Positions 7,997 to 16,160 of a stretch of 64,000 bases of DNA are shown piece by piece. Location: NCBI RefSeq assembly GCF_042660675.1, contig NZ_JBHSUL010000027.1, positions 186,001 to 250,000 of the forward strand. Reading direction: 5' to 3'. The translations under genes and the position numbers were made by a program. Under the pieces are notes generated by a model. That model was not told where the DNA came from and searched no databases. It saw only the letters and a list, made by a program, of their open reading frames with translations. This DNA is from Marinilactibacillus sp042660675. GTDB taxonomy: Bacteria > Bacillota > Bacilli > Lactobacillales > Carnobacteriaceae_A. The first letter of the stretch is position 1. Each line of letters starts with the position of its first letter.

Positions 7997-8800
7997 ATGA
8001 CTGAAAACAAACACTCTTTAATTGATATCCACCTTCTTCCCGAGGAAACAGTAAACGCGTTGCTCAAACCTGCAGCCACATCTCTAGGAAATGCTGTAGG
8101 TGATATATTAAATTCAGTATTCAATTTGACTCTTCATCCTTTACGTAAATACAATATTGTCAAAACAAGTGATTTAGAGCAATTTGCTAAAGAAATTAAT
8201 GAAAGTACATCTGAAATCCCAGTCGAGAATAGAGATTCTTCGAAAATGGGGTTAGTATTAAAAACTATTGAAGATTCAAAATTTCAACTTAACGATGATA
8301 CTATGAGGAAGCTTTTTGCCCAATTGATTGCTAACCTAGTAGATGATAGAAGAAATAATCAAATCACACCTAGATACTCAGAGATTTTATCGAATATGAC
8401 CCCTAGGGAAGCTTACTTAATTAATTATATTTTCAATAATGATACAGTTATTCCGGTAGGAAAAATAAATCGAAGAGCAGGTGAGTTCCATCAATATAAT
8501 AGTGGTAAACAGGATTTTTTAATTTTTGATGGAACCAAAATTGAAGGTGACCCTGATGATTGGGATACTGTAGATCACTCTTACACGCTAGATTTATCTT
8601 TATTAAAAGGAGCCAATTTAATAGAACTAAAAGAAACTGCTTTATCTGATTCTGACAATCAAAGATTGTATATTCATTTTGACAAATATGTTGAAACTGA
8701 ATTCACTAATAAAAGTACAGGCTACCAACATATACCCCTTCACTATTTTTACAAATTAACTTCTTTGGGAGAATCATTTTGTTCATTTGTAATTGGCTAG
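7997..8800 (+). CDS. DUF4393 / Abi-alpha family protein, probable abortive-infection cargo
   Basis: The 267-residue protein has the DUF4393 layout. An N-terminal LLKPAATSLGNAVGDIL amphipathic segment (residues 22-38) precedes a helical region with DDTMRKLFAQLIANLVDDRR and a TPREAYLINYIF motif (residues about 130-150). Pfam lists this family as Abi_alpha, linked to lactococcal-type abortive infection. It starts at ATG 7997 after AAAAGGAG. It lies on the opposite strand from the flanking replication genes, has its own promoter-like sequence, and is clearly more AT-rich than they are. A role in blocking competing phages is inferred from family and position. Confidence 0.8.
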   Translation: MTENKHSLIDIHLLPEETVNALLKPAATSLGNAVGDILNSVFNLTLHPLRKYNIVKTSDLEQFAKEINESTSEIPVENRDSSKMGLVLKTIEDSKFQLNDDTMRKLFAQLIANLVDDRRNNQITPRYSEILSNMTPREAYLINYIFNNDTVIPVGKINRRAGEFHQYNSGKQDFLIFDGTKIEGDPDDWDTVDHSYTLDLSLLKGANLIELKETALSDSDNQRLYIHFDKYVETEFTNKSTGYQHIPLHYFYKLTSLGESFCSFVIG

Positions 8801-8810
8801 CTTTTTCTTA

Positions 8811-10388
8811 TCATTTTGGAACGTATCTTTGCGGATTAGAATGAGGCGTTCTCCACTTGTTTACCGCAATGTCCTTGATTAATTTACTTGCTTGATCAAA
8901 TGACCAGTTTTCTACATTCTGATAACCACGTTGTGATAACTGCTTGATCTGTTTAGCAGATGACAGATTATTCGCTTCACGTTGATTGACGTGATTTAGA
9001 ATCTTGTCGGCCTTTCCTTTGGAATCTACTTCCGTTGGATCGATGCCGGCTTTTTCTATTTGTTTCAACTGATCAGCACTTGGCGGCTCTGCTTCTTGTC
9101 CGAACATCGGCACATAGTTGGCCAAGTCCTTATCTTCAATACTCATCGCGAATTGTAACGGATCCACTAATCGTTTCTTCTTACGCTTTAATTGTTCGAG
9201 TTTTTTCGCTAAAGCTTCTTCACGTTGTGCTGTAGCTTCTTCTGCAGCCGCTTCTTGTACCTCTTCGATGTCTACTGGAATGCCAGCTTCTTCAATCATC
9301 TTCGTTGCAGCCTTGGCGACTTCTTCATCCTCAGCAATCAAATGAGCCGGATGCACTAATTCATGTCGGTCGGTATGCCACAAGAAATCTAGCAACAGTA
9401 ATTCTTCTTTACCTGGATGAAGCCTTGTACCACGACCAACCATCTGAGAATAAAGCGAACGAACTTTAGTCGGTCTGAGTACTACTACCGTATCGACGGA
9501 TGGACAATCCCACCCTTCAGTTAGTAGCATCGAATTACATAGCACGTTATACTTGCCGTCTTCAAAGTCTTTTAATACTTGCTCACGATCTTTTGAAGCC
9601 CCGTTTACTTCTGCCGCTTTGAATCCCAACTGATTCAAGATATCTCTAAACTTCTGAGAAGTTTTAATTAGCGGAAGAAATACAACTGTCTTACGGTTCA
9701 TACAATGATTAACCATTTCTTCTCCAATTCTTTCAAGATATGGATCCAACACATTACCGACTTGGCCAGCGCTAAAATCTCCAGCCGTTTGCTTTACACT
9801 ACTGATGTCTAAATGAATCGGTAACGTTAAGGCTTTAATAGGTGATAGGTAACCTTCTTTGATTGCTTTCGGTAACGTATATTCATAAGCTAAGGACTCG
9901 AAGTAAGAGCCTAGATTCTTCATATCTCCACGGTCTGGTGTAGCAGTAACGCCTAACACATCTGCTTCTTCAAAATGATTCAGCACAAGCTGGTATGAAC
10001 TAGATAATGCATGATGCGCTTCGTCAATGATGATGACATCGAAGTGATCTGGTTTGAACCTTGATAGTCGTTTCATCTGCATCATCGATTGAACGGATCC
10101 AACAACGACTCGTTCCCACGAACCGATGGACGTTTCTTCTGCTTTTTCTTTAGCAGTTTTGAGTCCAGTAGATTTTTCTAACTTATCCGCAGCTTGATCT
10201 AGCAACTCTCCACGATGTGCCATAACCAACACTCGCTTGCCTCGTCTTACGCATTCTTCAATCGTTTTAGAAAAGACGATTGTCTTACCGGTACCAGTAG
10301 GAAGCACAAGCAATGTTCGCTTGTGCCCTGCTTCCCACTCAAGTAGTACCTTTTCTTTTGCTTCTACCTGATATGGTCTAAGTTGCAT
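8811..10388 (-). CDS. Phage DEAD/DEAH-box replicative helicase
   Basis: The 525-residue superfamily 2 helicase opens with a Q-motif-like MQLRPYQVEAK. It has Walker A LPTGTGKT (residues 30-37), Walker B DEAH near residue 122, motif III VTATPDR and motif VI-type QMVGRGTRLHPGK. The C-terminal 150 residues are helical and charged, a phage-specific tail. Such SSL2-like helicases are core genes of the replication module in many Firmicutes siphophages. It stops ten bases from the convergent Abi-alpha gene, and its start lies 15 bases from the DUF669 gene. Confidence 0.92.
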   Translation of the reverse strand: MQLRPYQVEAKEKVLLEWEAGHKRTLLVLPTGTGKTIVFSKTIEECVRRGKRVLVMAHRGELLDQAADKLEKSTGLKTAKEKAEETSIGSWERVVVGSVQSMMQMKRLSRFKPDHFDVIIIDEAHHALSSSYQLVLNHFEEADVLGVTATPDRGDMKNLGSYFESLAYEYTLPKAIKEGYLSPIKALTLPIHLDISSVKQTAGDFSAGQVGNVLDPYLERIGEEMVNHCMNRKTVVFLPLIKTSQKFRDILNQLGFKAAEVNGASKDREQVLKDFEDGKYNVLCNSMLLTEGWDCPSVDTVVVLRPTKVRSLYSQMVGRGTRLHPGKEELLLLDFLWHTDRHELVHPAHLIAEDEEVAKAATKMIEEAGIPVDIEEVQEAAAEEATAQREEALAKKLEQLKRKKKRLVDPLQFAMSIEDKDLANYVPMFGQEAEPPSADQLKQIEKAGIDPTEVDSKGKADKILNHVNQREANNLSSAKQIKQLSQRGYQNVENWSFDQASKLIKDIAVNKWRTPHSNPQRYVPK

Positions 10389-10403
10389 ACAGGTCCTCCT
10401 CTA

Positions 10404-10955
10404 TTAAAATGCGAATCCTGGATTAGTGTTTGTTTGTTGCGGCGGTGTCTGTTGTGTTTGATTCGGTTGCTGATAATTTGTTTGTTGCGGAGCTTGATAC
10501 GTCTGTGGCGGCTGTTGACCTGCTACTGGTTCTAAAAAGCTTTCAACGCGATTGTTTTCTCTAGGATTCTTATTTTTATCTGTATACTTGTTGATTTCAA
10601 TTTTCGCTCTTCCTCGTGACCCCGGTACTTGTCCCCAGTTAGGTCTAGTAGGCTCCCCTTTTTTCTTTTGTCCAATACTGATAAAGAACTCACTAAGTTT
10701 CCATTCCGTAGCAGTATGCAAAATCAAACGTTCAAAAACGGTTGCTTCACCTTCAGGCGTTTGAATTTTTAACGTTAGCTCCGCTTGAGGACTTGCGACA
10801 TTGATTTTAGAGTTAGGCGAAGGCTGGTACTGTCCACGTTCCATTTTCTCAACTACAAAATCGTACTCCCCTTCAGGAAGTAAAACGAATGAGGATTCTT
10901 GTGAAATCTCGTCGTCCCATCCTAAAGCACCTGCATTGTTATAGTTATCTACCAT
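10404..10955 (-). CDS. DUF669-family phage single-strand-DNA-binding-like protein
   Basis: The 183-residue protein has the DUF669 pattern: an LPEGEYDFVVEKMERG strand pair (residues 25-42), then PQAELTLKI and ERLILHTATEWKLSEFF. A proline/glutamine-rich disordered tail (residues 140-183) ends in NPGFAF. The acidic or aromatic tip after a disordered Q/P-rich linker resembles the C-terminal tail of SSB proteins. The gene sits between the AAA_24 ATPase and the helicase, where phages often encode an SSB. SSB function is inferred; the DUF669 assignment is more secure. Confidence 0.85.
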   Translation of the reverse strand: MVDNYNNAGALGWDDEISQESSFVLLPEGEYDFVVEKMERGQYQPSPNSKINVASPQAELTLKIQTPEGEATVFERLILHTATEWKLSEFFISIGQKKKGEPTRPNWGQVPGSRGRAKIEINKYTDKNKNPRENNRVESFLEPVAGQQPPQTYQAPQQTNYQQPNQTQQTPPQQTNTNPGFAF

Positions 10956-10971
10956 TTGTCATTCTCCTTTT

Positions 10972-12135
10972 CTATTCGTTCCAATTTATATTCATATCAG
11001 ATGTTTTATCGTAAGCCACGTCATTATCTCCCACGACTTTCATCCATAGATCTTCAACAACTTGCCTGTTCCCTCTAAACTCACCAATAACTTGAAGAAG
11101 TGGTTGCCAATTTGCTACTAGTCCACCTGTGAAGTATTCAGGTGTGGTTTGAGCAATAGTTGCAAAGTCGGTATCGATTGGGAAGTGCCCCCGAATACCA
11201 GCTACAACATGTAATTCATCTTCGGTTACGTTGCTAGAAATCATTAAATCACGCAATGCTTTTGGTAAATACTCCGGTGGAACTCCTGTAAGAGACTGCT
11301 CTACATTATTGACTGTTTCTTGAGTTGGTGGAGTATCGTTCTTCTCAAGTACCGGTTCGTTTCCAACTACTGGCGTTTGAGGTTGTTGTACCGGTGGTGC
11401 TTGAACCATATCCGGAATCACATGAGCGATTGCGCTATAATCCAATGTGATTTCTTCCGGAAGACTGTCACGATTTTTTGCATCCCAAGCCGGACGATGT
11501 GTCGTATGCATAACACGCTGGCCACCCTGTGCTTTGAATTTTTTCCCTGCTTCATCCGCTTTTACCGATATGACTCTGTAATTTAGGAATAAAACAGTAT
11601 CAGCCCACTCCTTAGCCATCCCAGCTACATCTGCATTACTTCGTTTAGCTAACTTTAATTCGTATCTATCATAAGCGCCCATCTCTCCAGGATCCTCAAA
11701 CTTTGTAATTTGAGAATGAGCAGTAAGAACAGCATTGATTCCGGCGTCAGCCATGTCTTGCATCTTATCTAAGAAATTACCAAACTTGTCTTTCATATAG
11801 ACGTAGCCATTTCCGTAGCCAATATCCGCAATAGATTGAACGCCATGTTGTTGGCAAACTTCTTGTTCAGCTAAGCGTTGCGCCCAGTCTGCTGTATCTA
11901 TGATTACACTAGAGAATTGGCGTTGATTCTTAATCCAATCGAGCATTTGAATAAGCTCTGTCCATGAGCTCGGTTTCTTCATACGATTAACTTCTAACTT
12001 GTCTGTACTTCCTTCAGTATCAATAAATACAGGGTTTGGAAATTTCGCCGCTAATGAAGATTTACCGATACCTTCAGGACCATACAAGATAACTTTTTGA
12101 GCTTTTGAAATGACTCCACTTTTTATTTCAAACAA
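10972..12135 (-). CDS. AAA_24-type phage ATPase (Sak4-like recombination protein)
   Basis: The 387-residue protein has a RecA-like core with Walker A YGPEGIGKSS (residues 18-27), Walker B SSVIIDT and a conserved GINAVLTAHSQ strand. Proteins of this kind, between an SMC-like ATPase and an SSB-like gene, belong to the Sak4 group of phage single-strand annealing/recombination factors. The C-terminal third (from about residue 250) is a proline-rich linker plus a helical domain. It abuts the SMC-like gene with no gap, so the two are co-translated. Confidence 0.83.
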   Translation of the reverse strand: MFEIKSGVISKAQKVILYGPEGIGKSSLAAKFPNPVFIDTEGSTDKLEVNRMKKPSSWTELIQMLDWIKNQRQFSSVIIDTADWAQRLAEQEVCQQHGVQSIADIGYGNGYVYMKDKFGNFLDKMQDMADAGINAVLTAHSQITKFEDPGEMGAYDRYELKLAKRSNADVAGMAKEWADTVLFLNYRVISVKADEAGKKFKAQGGQRVMHTTHRPAWDAKNRDSLPEEITLDYSAIAHVIPDMVQAPPVQQPQTPVVGNEPVLEKNDTPPTQETVNNVEQSLTGVPPEYLPKALRDLMISSNVTEDELHVVAGIRGHFPIDTDFATIAQTTPEYFTGGLVANWQPLLQVIGEFRGNRQVVEDLWMKVVGDNDVAYDKTSDMNINWNE

Positions 12136-13470
12136 TTAAAATTCTCCTTTCCATGATGGTGCGTTATTTTCTGATGTTGCTTCGCTGATTGTTGTAATGA
12201 CCTCACCTTGTCCAACCGCTTCACCGTCTTCGATGATGATCGAACACTCTTCTCCAGTCGACACTCGTGTAGCAATGGCTTGCAAGTCTTCTTGTTCAAG
12301 CCATTCTCCGAATTCCTTCAGCGTATCGAGGTCCATCTGTTCCAATTTATCGATTAGGATAAATCCACAATCTGGCTTCAATTTACGGACGATAGCGGTC
12401 GACACTTTGAGTTGTTCAGCACCAGACATGTTATCCCATTTCATATCTTTGTATGTTAATTCGCCTTCTGATACGGATAATCCTTCGAGTGGTAAATCTG
12501 CGTTATGGAGAAGATCCGATTTTTCTTTACGAGCATCGTCGATTTTCGCAGAAAGTTGATCATATTGTTTCTTATAATTACGAGCATCCTCTTCAGCTGT
12601 ATCTTTTGAATGATTCGTGCGGATTTTATCATTCACTTCTTCGATATCTGCGATAGATCTTACAAGTTCTTCAGTAGATTCATCTTGCAATTGTTCAGCT
12701 GTTTTTTGTGCTGTCTGCAAGTCATTCGTCGTACTTTGATGCTGTTGTTCTAGGTTGGCTAATTCTTGCTGTAGGCGTTCAATTTCGCCTTTCTTTGCTT
12801 GAATCCATTCTTCTTCTCTTTGGAATTGCGATTGATATTCCGCTACTCTTTGGCGTTTCTGTTGATTGTCACCATTACGAGACAGAATTTCCTGTTGCTG
12901 ATCGATTAAATCTTTAGCACTGATGAAGTCTTCTGGCACATCTGGGTAATATGGAAGCTCAGCTGCATACTTCTCTTTTTGTGTGGAAATCTGTCCGATT
13001 GTTCGACGTTGATTGTAGAGATCGTTTTCGTCTCGTTCTAACAAAGCTAGCTTCTCACCTACGCCGATGATTCTTAGTAATGTATCAGCTTTTTCTTTGT
13101 TTGTAGCACCCATGAATCGTGGCAAGTCTATGGCCAGCTCTTCAACGAATGAATTGAGCAACTGTTGTCCTGCTTTGTTACCCGAAGGGTCTATAACCTT
13201 TAGATCGCTATTCTTTCCCTTACGTTCAACTTCTAACCCGTTTGACATCGTGATTTTAAGGTAAGGTTTATTTACGCTACCTTGTCTATCTGGATCCGAT
13301 GGACGCTTACGATCTCCACCGAGTGCCCAAGCAATAGAATCTAGAACAGAAGTCTTCCCTTGGCCATTCTTCCCACCGACAATCGTCAGTCCTTTAGCAG
13401 TTGGTTCAATCTTTACTGCTTTGACCCGCTTGACGTTTTCAATTTCTAACTTCGCAATCTTCGTTGACAT
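12136..13470 (-). CDS. SMC/RecF/SbcC-like AAA ATPase of the phage recombination module
   Basis: The 444-residue protein has the split-ATPase plan. The N-terminal lobe has Walker A GGKNGQGKTS (residues 32-41), a long coiled coil follows (about 185-320, rich in E, Q and K), and the C-terminal lobe has an ABC-signature-like NMSGAEQLKVS and Walker B CGFILID. The residue after the Walker B aspartate is lysine instead of the usual glutamate, which may mean slow hydrolysis. It is probably a DNA-end or annealing cofactor for the downstream Sak4-like protein. The upstream gene ends 17 bases away. Confidence 0.85.
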   Translation of the reverse strand: MSTKIAKLEIENVKRVKAVKIEPTAKGLTIVGGKNGQGKTSVLDSIAWALGGDRKRPSDPDRQGSVNKPYLKITMSNGLEVERKGKNSDLKVIDPSGNKAGQQLLNSFVEELAIDLPRFMGATNKEKADTLLRIIGVGEKLALLERDENDLYNQRRTIGQISTQKEKYAAELPYYPDVPEDFISAKDLIDQQQEILSRNGDNQQKRQRVAEYQSQFQREEEWIQAKKGEIERLQQELANLEQQHQSTTNDLQTAQKTAEQLQDESTEELVRSIADIEEVNDKIRTNHSKDTAEEDARNYKKQYDQLSAKIDDARKEKSDLLHNADLPLEGLSVSEGELTYKDMKWDNMSGAEQLKVSTAIVRKLKPDCGFILIDKLEQMDLDTLKEFGEWLEQEDLQAIATRVSTGEECSIIIEDGEAVGQGEVITTISEATSENNAPSWKGEF

Positions 13471-13487
13471 TTTCAGTTTCTCTCCTT

Positions 13488-13751
13488 TTATGCTATACTC
13501 TGTTCAAGTAAATTATTTCTTTGAGTCTGACGTGGCAGCGTTGGACTCTTTTTTTTATCTAGTGCTTGTTGTGGTTGTTGTGCTTGTTCAATTAACTCTT
13601 CCCAGTCGAAACTGATGAACCGTCCTTCTATTTGAACGATTGGTGAGCGATTCATTGAAGTAGTTAGTTCAATTTCCTTCCCATAATCAGTTTTAACTGT
13701 TCCAACGTTTTCACGAAAAATCAGTGCATTCTCGGCGTGTACTTTTGGCAT
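13488..13751 (-). CDS. Phage hypothetical protein (87 aa)
   Basis: Translation is taken from ATG 13751 because an AAAGGAGGTGAT site lies just upstream; a longer reading starting at 13862 would overlap the excisionase-like gene without such a site. The product has a beta-rich first half (ALIFRENVGTVKTDYGKEI) and a polar, glutamine-rich tail. It is the first gene of the recombination block. No function is recognised. Confidence 0.7.
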   Translation of the reverse strand: MPKVHAENALIFRENVGTVKTDYGKEIELTTSMNRSPIVQIEGRFISFDWEELIEQAQQPQQALDKKKSPTLPRQTQRNNLLEQSIA

Positions 13752-13765
13752 TATTATCACCTCCT

Positions 13766-14026
13766 TTAAATCTTGTGTTGAATCATAAATCGATCTACAT
13801 CTTGCTTGTCGTACATAACAACTCCACCGATTTTTATTTCTTTCAGCCCCATCGTTACCCACTTCCGCACAGTCTCTTTACTTACCCCACCTGCATATTT
13901 CATTAATTCTGCTTGTCGCAAATATCTAACATCATCAGTCTCAATTGCAGATCTCACAGTTTTTTCTACGAGGTTAATAATCAATTCTGACAACTGATTT
14001 TCCGTTTCCGGACTTAGTAGATTCAT
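13766..14026 (-). CDS. Excisionase-like / MerR-type helix-turn-helix DNA-binding protein
   Basis: The 86-residue protein has a helical leader and then a winged-helix reading RQAELMKYAGGVSKETVRKW followed by GLKEIKIGGVVMYDKQDVDRF (residues about 37-83). This is the compact fold used by Xis and phage early DNA-binding proteins. It overlaps the preceding membrane-protein gene by four bases. It may act as excisionase, although Xis is more often beside int, so an origin- or operator-binding role is equally possible. Confidence 0.78.
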   Translation of the reverse strand: MNLLSPETENQLSELIINLVEKTVRSAIETDDVRYLRQAELMKYAGGVSKETVRKWVTMGLKEIKIGGVVMYDKQDVDRFMIQHKI

Positions 14027-14241
14027 CTTTCAATCCACCCTTCTGACAAAGTTTCTGACATCATTTCTTTACTGTCTCTCCAGATGGCTTTTATAAAATA
14101 CACTATAATTGGTAATAATAGGAAGAAATATTCACCGCCAAATTCTAGCGACCCTCTTCTTTCAAACTCGTATCTGACAGCTTCGAGTGTTAGTAGAATC
14201 CCTAATAGCGTCCATATGGTGTATTTAAACCATGCCAGCAT
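14023..14241 (-). CDS. Small two-helix membrane protein
   Basis: The ATG at 14241 is preferred because AGGTGA lies five bases upstream; the GTG three codons earlier would overlap that site. The 72-residue product has two hydrophobic helices (about residues 5-20 and 38-53) separated by a charged loop. It is the second small gene before the excisionase-like gene in the early operon. Small early membrane proteins of this sort are common in phages but uncharacterised. Confidence 0.65.
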   Translation of the reverse strand: MLAWFKYTIWTLLGILLTLEAVRYEFERRGSLEFGGEYFFLLLPIIVYFIKAIWRDSKEMMSETLSEGWIER

Positions 14242-14443
14242 AGAAGTCACCTGCTTTCACTATTCGGATTGCTTCAGGTAAAACGGGATCTACCATTCGT
14301 TCTTTGTCTGTTCTGCCGTCTCTGCGTTTTACTACTACTTTGAAACACGGATACTTTTTATTTATTTTCCGATATATCTCTGCTTCAGTTCCTTCAGCGA
14401 TTACTTTCTTCGAATTGACTCCGTATGCTACGCATTGCTTCAT
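14225..14443 (-). CDS. Small phage protein of unknown function
   Basis: The product is 72 residues, with a basic middle (FKVVVKRRDGRTDKERM). Its start lies inside the 3' end of the preceding gene (about 50 bases of overlap), and its end overlaps the next gene by 17 bases. Both overlaps are in different frames with a plausible AAAGGAG upstream. No family is recognised. Confidence 0.6.
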   Translation of the reverse strand: MKQCVAYGVNSKKVIAEGTEAEIYRKINKKYPCFKVVVKRRDGRTDKERMVDPVLPEAIRIVKAGDFYAGMV

Positions 14444-14564
14444 TTTCTTCTTTCAACTCCTTTATTTGTTTATCTAATTTTTCAAGTTGGAATAAAGCAC
14501 AAATACTAAAAATGATTCCAGACATGATTAGTAAGACTATTATTAGATACTGTAGAGTGGTCAT
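14394..14564 (-). CDS. Small single-pass membrane protein with coiled coil (56 aa)
   Basis: From ATG 14564 to TGA 14394 the frame encodes one transmembrane helix (LIIVLLIMSGIIFSICALF, residues 7-25) and a charged coiled coil (LDKQIKELKEENEAM). It overlaps the genes on both sides. The helix plus coiled-coil plan is typical of early phage membrane peptides; no function is known. Confidence 0.6.
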   Translation of the reverse strand: MTTLQYLIIVLLIMSGIIFSICALFQLEKLDKQIKELKEENEAMRSIRSQFEESNR

Positions 14565-14758
14565 TTATTATTCCCCTCCACTAACGGATGTTCGAAAACG
14601 ACTTTTTTAATTTGGATATGACCAAGTTCTTTTTTGCCACCTGCTGCAACTACACTTATAGTTTCTGGTAAGTCGCCTTCAACTTCTATGAATTCATTCA
14701 ACGCTTCAATAAAGGCTTTAACTATCTGGCCTCCATTGACCATGGTTGTCTTACTCAA
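14561..14758 (-). CDS. Small phage protein of unknown function (65 aa)
   Basis: The start is TTG at 14758, supported by AGGAGGGAT eight bases upstream. The product alternates an amphipathic helix (QIVKAFIEALNEFIEV) with beta strands ending in IQIKKVVFEHPLVEG. It is the second gene of the early operon, directly after the Cro-like regulator. The function is not recognised. Confidence 0.65.
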   Translation of the reverse strand: MSKTTMVNGGQIVKAFIEALNEFIEVEGDLPETISVVAAGGKKELGHIQIKKVVFEHPLVEGNNK

Positions 14759-14769
14759 GCTAATCCCTC

Positions 14770-14970
14770 CTAGAATATGTTTAAATATTTTTTCATTGTT
14801 TTAATTCGTTCTTGCGCTTTAGATCCAGTTCTTTTCTGTTTTAATAAATCCGAAAGATAAGAAGCTGATATGCCCAACTCATTTGCTAAGTCTGTTTGTG
14901 TCATATCGTTTTCTATCAATGCAATTCTTACTCGGGTTTCTAAGGTTGCTTTATGTTCTGCGACCATCAA
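14770..14970 (-). CDS. Cro-like XRE-family regulator
   Basis: The 66-residue protein is essentially one helix-turn-helix domain: MTQTDLANELGISASYLSDLLKQ at residues about 23-45. It starts at TTG 14970 or ATG 14967 behind AGGAGGTGA. It is the first gene of the early minus-strand operon and diverges from the CI-like repressor, so it is the likely Cro analogue. It probably binds the 18-bp dyads in 15024-15236. Confidence 0.85.
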   Translation of the reverse strand: MMVAEHKATLETRVRIALIENDMTQTDLANELGISASYLSDLLKQKRTGSKAQERIKTMKKYLNIF

Positions 14971-15023
14971 TAGTCGTCACCTCCTGATATAGTAATCAGT
15001 AAGCGAAAAAAATAAGCGAATTT

Positions 15024-15238
15024 AGTTGAAAACTATTGACATTAAGTTGAAAGTTTTCTACTATAAGAGTACAGCAAATAAACGTGTAAAATTACACTAT
15101 TCTCTAACCTACCCCGCCAAGGATGTTTGAGTGATGGAACTTTTTGCGTACGTTGTTCGCTTATTAAATTAGCTTACGAACACAGTGTACTGAAAACTTT
15201 CAACTAAGTCAACTATAAAGTTGAAAGTTTTCTATATA
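15024..15238. promoter_or_regulatory. Lysogeny switch: two facing promoters with repressor dyads in their spacers
   Basis: A plus-strand promoter TTGACA-17-TACTAT (15036-15064) points to the repressor gene. A minus-strand promoter TTGACT-17-TACACT (15212-15184) points to the cro-like gene. A second plus-strand -10, TATATA (15233-15238), lies nearer the repressor. The dyad AGTTGAAAGTTTTCWACT or a close variant occurs at 15045-15062, in inverted orientation at 15191-15205, and at 15219-15236, with a half-like copy at 15024-15034. The two promoters face each other about 120 bases apart, so their transcripts overlap. Confidence 0.7.
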
Positions 15239-15269
15239 TTTTTTCGTTAGCCTAAAAAGGATGACAACC

Positions 15270-15707
15270 ATGGGCTTTCAAGAACGCTTAGAATTTTTAA
15301 TAGAAGAAAAAAAGAGAGAAAAAGGAAAGTTTTCAGTATCTCAACTCGAAAAAGATCTCAACATTTCAAAAGGAAGTGTTAGCAAATGGAAAAAATCTAT
15401 GCCTAAAGCTGAAACTTTAGCATTAATTGCTGACTACTTTAATGTTTCTATTGATTATTTATTAGGTAGAACCGATAAAAGAAACTATTGGGAGTTATCA
15501 AATACAGATGAAAGAGATCTACAAAAAGATTTAGAAAGATTGATTGATGACTTAGCACATGCTGAATCATTAGCCTTTTCCAAAGGTGAAGAGCCTATGA
15601 GCGAAGAAACTAAGCAGTTACTTTTAATTTCATTGGAGAATTCTCTACGAGTAGGTAAACAGATGGCTAAGAAAAAATTCACACCTAGAAAGCATCGTGG
15701 AGAGTGA
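15270..15707 (+). CDS. CI-like phage repressor (XRE family)
   Basis: The 145-residue repressor maintains lysogeny. Its N-terminal helix-turn-helix (FSVSQLEKDLNISKGSVSKWKK, residues about 20-41) is followed by a typical XRE tail NVSIDYLLGRTDK and a helical C-terminal half. It has no self-cleaving peptidase domain. This fits the presence of a separate ImmA/IrrE protease right behind it. ATG 15270 is preferred over ATG 15261, because AAAGGATGA lies at proper spacing from the former. Confidence 0.88.
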   Translation: MGFQERLEFLIEEKKREKGKFSVSQLEKDLNISKGSVSKWKKSMPKAETLALIADYFNVSIDYLLGRTDKRNYWELSNTDERDLQKDLERLIDDLAHAESLAFSKGEEPMSEETKQLLLISLENSLRVGKQMAKKKFTPRKHRGE

Positions 15708-16149
15708 TTGTTTGAGCGAGCTAGTTGACCAGCATTTATATAGAGTGATAAAAAAATTCAAGACTAGAAACCCTCTCGAAATTGCAGAAGAAAAAAATAT
15801 TTTAGTTTTATACGAAGATTTAGGTGATATTTTAGGATATTATAATAGTGTATCTAGAATAAAATTTATTCATATCAATAATAGTCTTCAGAAAAATATA
15901 GAAAACTTTGTTTGTGCTCACGAATTAGGGCATGCTTTGATTCATCCAAATGAGAACACTCCTCAGCTCTCCAAAGCTACGTTAAAATCTGAGTGGACTG
16001 TAGAACGTGAAGCAAATGAGTTTGCAACAAAACTATTGATCGATGGATCTCACGAAGAGTATGAAATCAGGGGTAAATATGACATTCTGGATTACTATGG
16101 TCTTCCCTATGAAATGGAAAGATTTATACATAAGGAAGATAAATACTAA
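15697..16149 (+). CDS. ImmA/IrrE-family metalloprotease
   Basis: The 150-residue protein carries the zinc-protease motif HELGH (residues about 75-79). A downstream helix REANEFATKLL (residues about 111-121) supplies the third ligand region. In ICEBs1 and many prophages ImmA cleaves the neighbouring repressor after DNA damage and so triggers induction. It overlaps the repressor gene by 11 bases; the start is GTG 15697, or a TTG a few codons later. Confidence 0.9.
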   Translation: MESDCLSELVDQHLYRVIKKFKTRNPLEIAEEKNILVLYEDLGDILGYYNSVSRIKFIHINNSLQKNIENFVCAHELGHALIHPNENTPQLSKATLKSEWTVEREANEFATKLLIDGSHEEYEIRGKYDILDYYGLPYEMERFIHKEDKY

Positions 16150-16160
16150 AGGAGGAAAAT

